From GCA-2686265 sp036010965 (GTDB lineage Bacteria; Planctomycetota; UBA1135; GCA-002686595): a DNA stretch of 36,278 bases. Below are positions 35,654 through 36,278 of this stretch, one piece after another (positions within the stretch are counted from its first letter, which is position 1; each line of letters opens with the position of its first letter). Under the pieces are notes generated by a model. The model did no database searches, had not been told where the DNA came from, and saw only the letters and a list, made by a program, of their open reading frames with translations. The position numbers and the translations under genes are program-made. The stretch spans positions 1 to 36,278 of the forward strand of contig DASCMO010000161.1 of assembly GCA_036010965.1 (NCBI GenBank), given 5' to 3'.

Positions 35654-36278
35654 CATGGAAGTTGCATTCAGTAGAGCGGCCCTCGGCCTGATCGGTTTCG
35701 GCGTCCTGTGCAGCGCGGCGGAACTTGGTGCGCGGGCGATCGATCCCCTCGCTCGGCACGAGTTCGAGGCCCTGGTCCCCGCCCACCTCCTGCGCCCCGA
35801 CGAGCGCCTCGGCTGGTCGCCGGAGCCCGGCGCGGTCGGAATCTCCGAGGGCACGGGCCGGGCGGTCACCTACCGCATCAACGCCGCCGGCCTGCGGGAC
35901 GAGGCCGTGCCCCTCGCCCACGAACCGGGCATCTTCCGCATCGTGCTGCTCGGCGACGGCGCGGCCTTCGGCGACGGCGTGGCCATCGAGGAGCACTTCT
36001 CGGTCGGGGTCGAACGCGACCTCGAACAGGTCGAGATCGTCAACCTGGGCGTCGGCGGCTTCTCCCCCGACCAGATGCTGCTGCGCCTGCGAAGCGACGG
36101 CCTGGCCTACGATCCCGACCTCGTCCTGGCCTTCGTCCCCGATCTCTCGGGTGAGCCGGACGGGCTCTCGCCCTTCGCCGGCCGCGAGCGACCGCGTTTC
36201 GAGCTGGCCGAGGGCGCGCTGGTCCTCGCCGATGGTCCGGAGCTGGGCGAGGGTTTCCTGAGCGCCCTCGCAGGCCGC
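35654..36278 (+). CDS. SGNH-hydrolase-like protein lacking the GDS serine (partial, runs off the right edge)
   Basis: From the ATG at 35654 the frame stays open to the window end, giving 208 residues of an incomplete protein. A hydrophobic start (VAFSRAALGLIGFGVLCSAA) suggests export or anchoring. The core resembles planctomycete SGNH/GDSL proteins: YRINAAGLRDEA, IVLLGDGAAFGDGVAIEEHF as block I, and VNLGVGGFSPDQMLLRLRSD then YDPDLVLAFVP as the following blocks. In block I the catalytic GDS reads GDG, so the nucleophile serine is missing, and the usual ND after the last strand reads PD. It may be a pseudoenzyme or act as a binding protein. The C-terminal catalytic Asp/His region lies outside the window. 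Confidence 0.8.

Overview
The window is strongly GC-rich, densely coded and bacterial. Gene content points to Planctomycetota, probably a poorly studied lineage. The markers are: a planctomycete-type sigma factor followed by a transmembrane Ser/Thr kinase; a DUF1592/DUF1552 cytochrome pair; CRTAC1-like FG-GAP/ASPIC and TPR proteins; a sulfatase-family lipoprotein; and a secreted beta-helix protein whose C-terminal domain (FGDGLRC, WYR and CGTGFNLTNA blocks) I recall from planctomycete genomes. The taxonomic call is inference. Stops are TGA or TAG; I saw no TAA among the called genes.

Layout. Positions 1-187 hold nothing I recognise. 188-4230 (-) is a likely four-gene run: thyX, a secreted YdjY-like protein, a membrane protein with a helical region, and inositol-3-phosphate synthase. 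4418-4861 (+) is a small four-helix membrane protein, ending at a hairpin shared with the convergent genes. 4938-8062 (-) is an ASPIC/FG-GAP seven-bladed propeller gene, broken by one in-frame TAG, and a TPR gene coupled to it through a GTGA overlap. 8151-10787 (-) is a large secreted parallel beta-helix protein, and 10937-11503 (-) a membrane-anchored bactofilin-like protein. 11647-14783 (-) is the DUF1592/DUF1552 pair.

On the + strand follow a secreted SASA-type esterase (15096), a secreted protein of unknown function (16450), the sigma factor (17862) and the receptor-like kinase (18714-21143). 21198-26218 (-) runs asparaginase (AnsA/ReAV type), NAD(P)H-hydrate dehydratase, then a secreted HEAT-repeat protein with a TTG start. 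Divergent from it (+) are a membrane zinc-ribbon protein, a bifunctional-nuclease-domain protein, a glucuronokinase-like GHMP kinase and a sugar-1-phosphate nucleotidyltransferase (26313-29290). Then come a Gfo/Idh/MocA oxidoreductase (-), an HTH/TM/coiled-coil protein (+), a sulfatase-family lipoprotein (+), tRNA-Ser(UGA), a sulfotransferase (-), and the start of an SGNH-hydrolase-like gene cut by the right edge.

How the genes fit together. Five neighbour pairs share 4-nt ATGA/GTGA overlaps, so translational coupling is common here. Three themes recur: signalling across the envelope (sigma factor, kinase, HTH-TM protein); exported beta-helix, propeller, HEAT and cytochrome proteins; and sugar or sugar-acid activation (inositol phosphate synthase, glucuronokinase, nucleotidyltransferase, oxidoreductase). 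I found no CRISPR array, insertion sequence, phage module or recognisable defence island. The points most worth a second look are the TAG-split propeller gene, the ThyX with an interrupted and altered signature motif, the plant-like glucuronokinase/nucleotidyltransferase pair, and the SGNH-like protein lacking its nucleophile serine.
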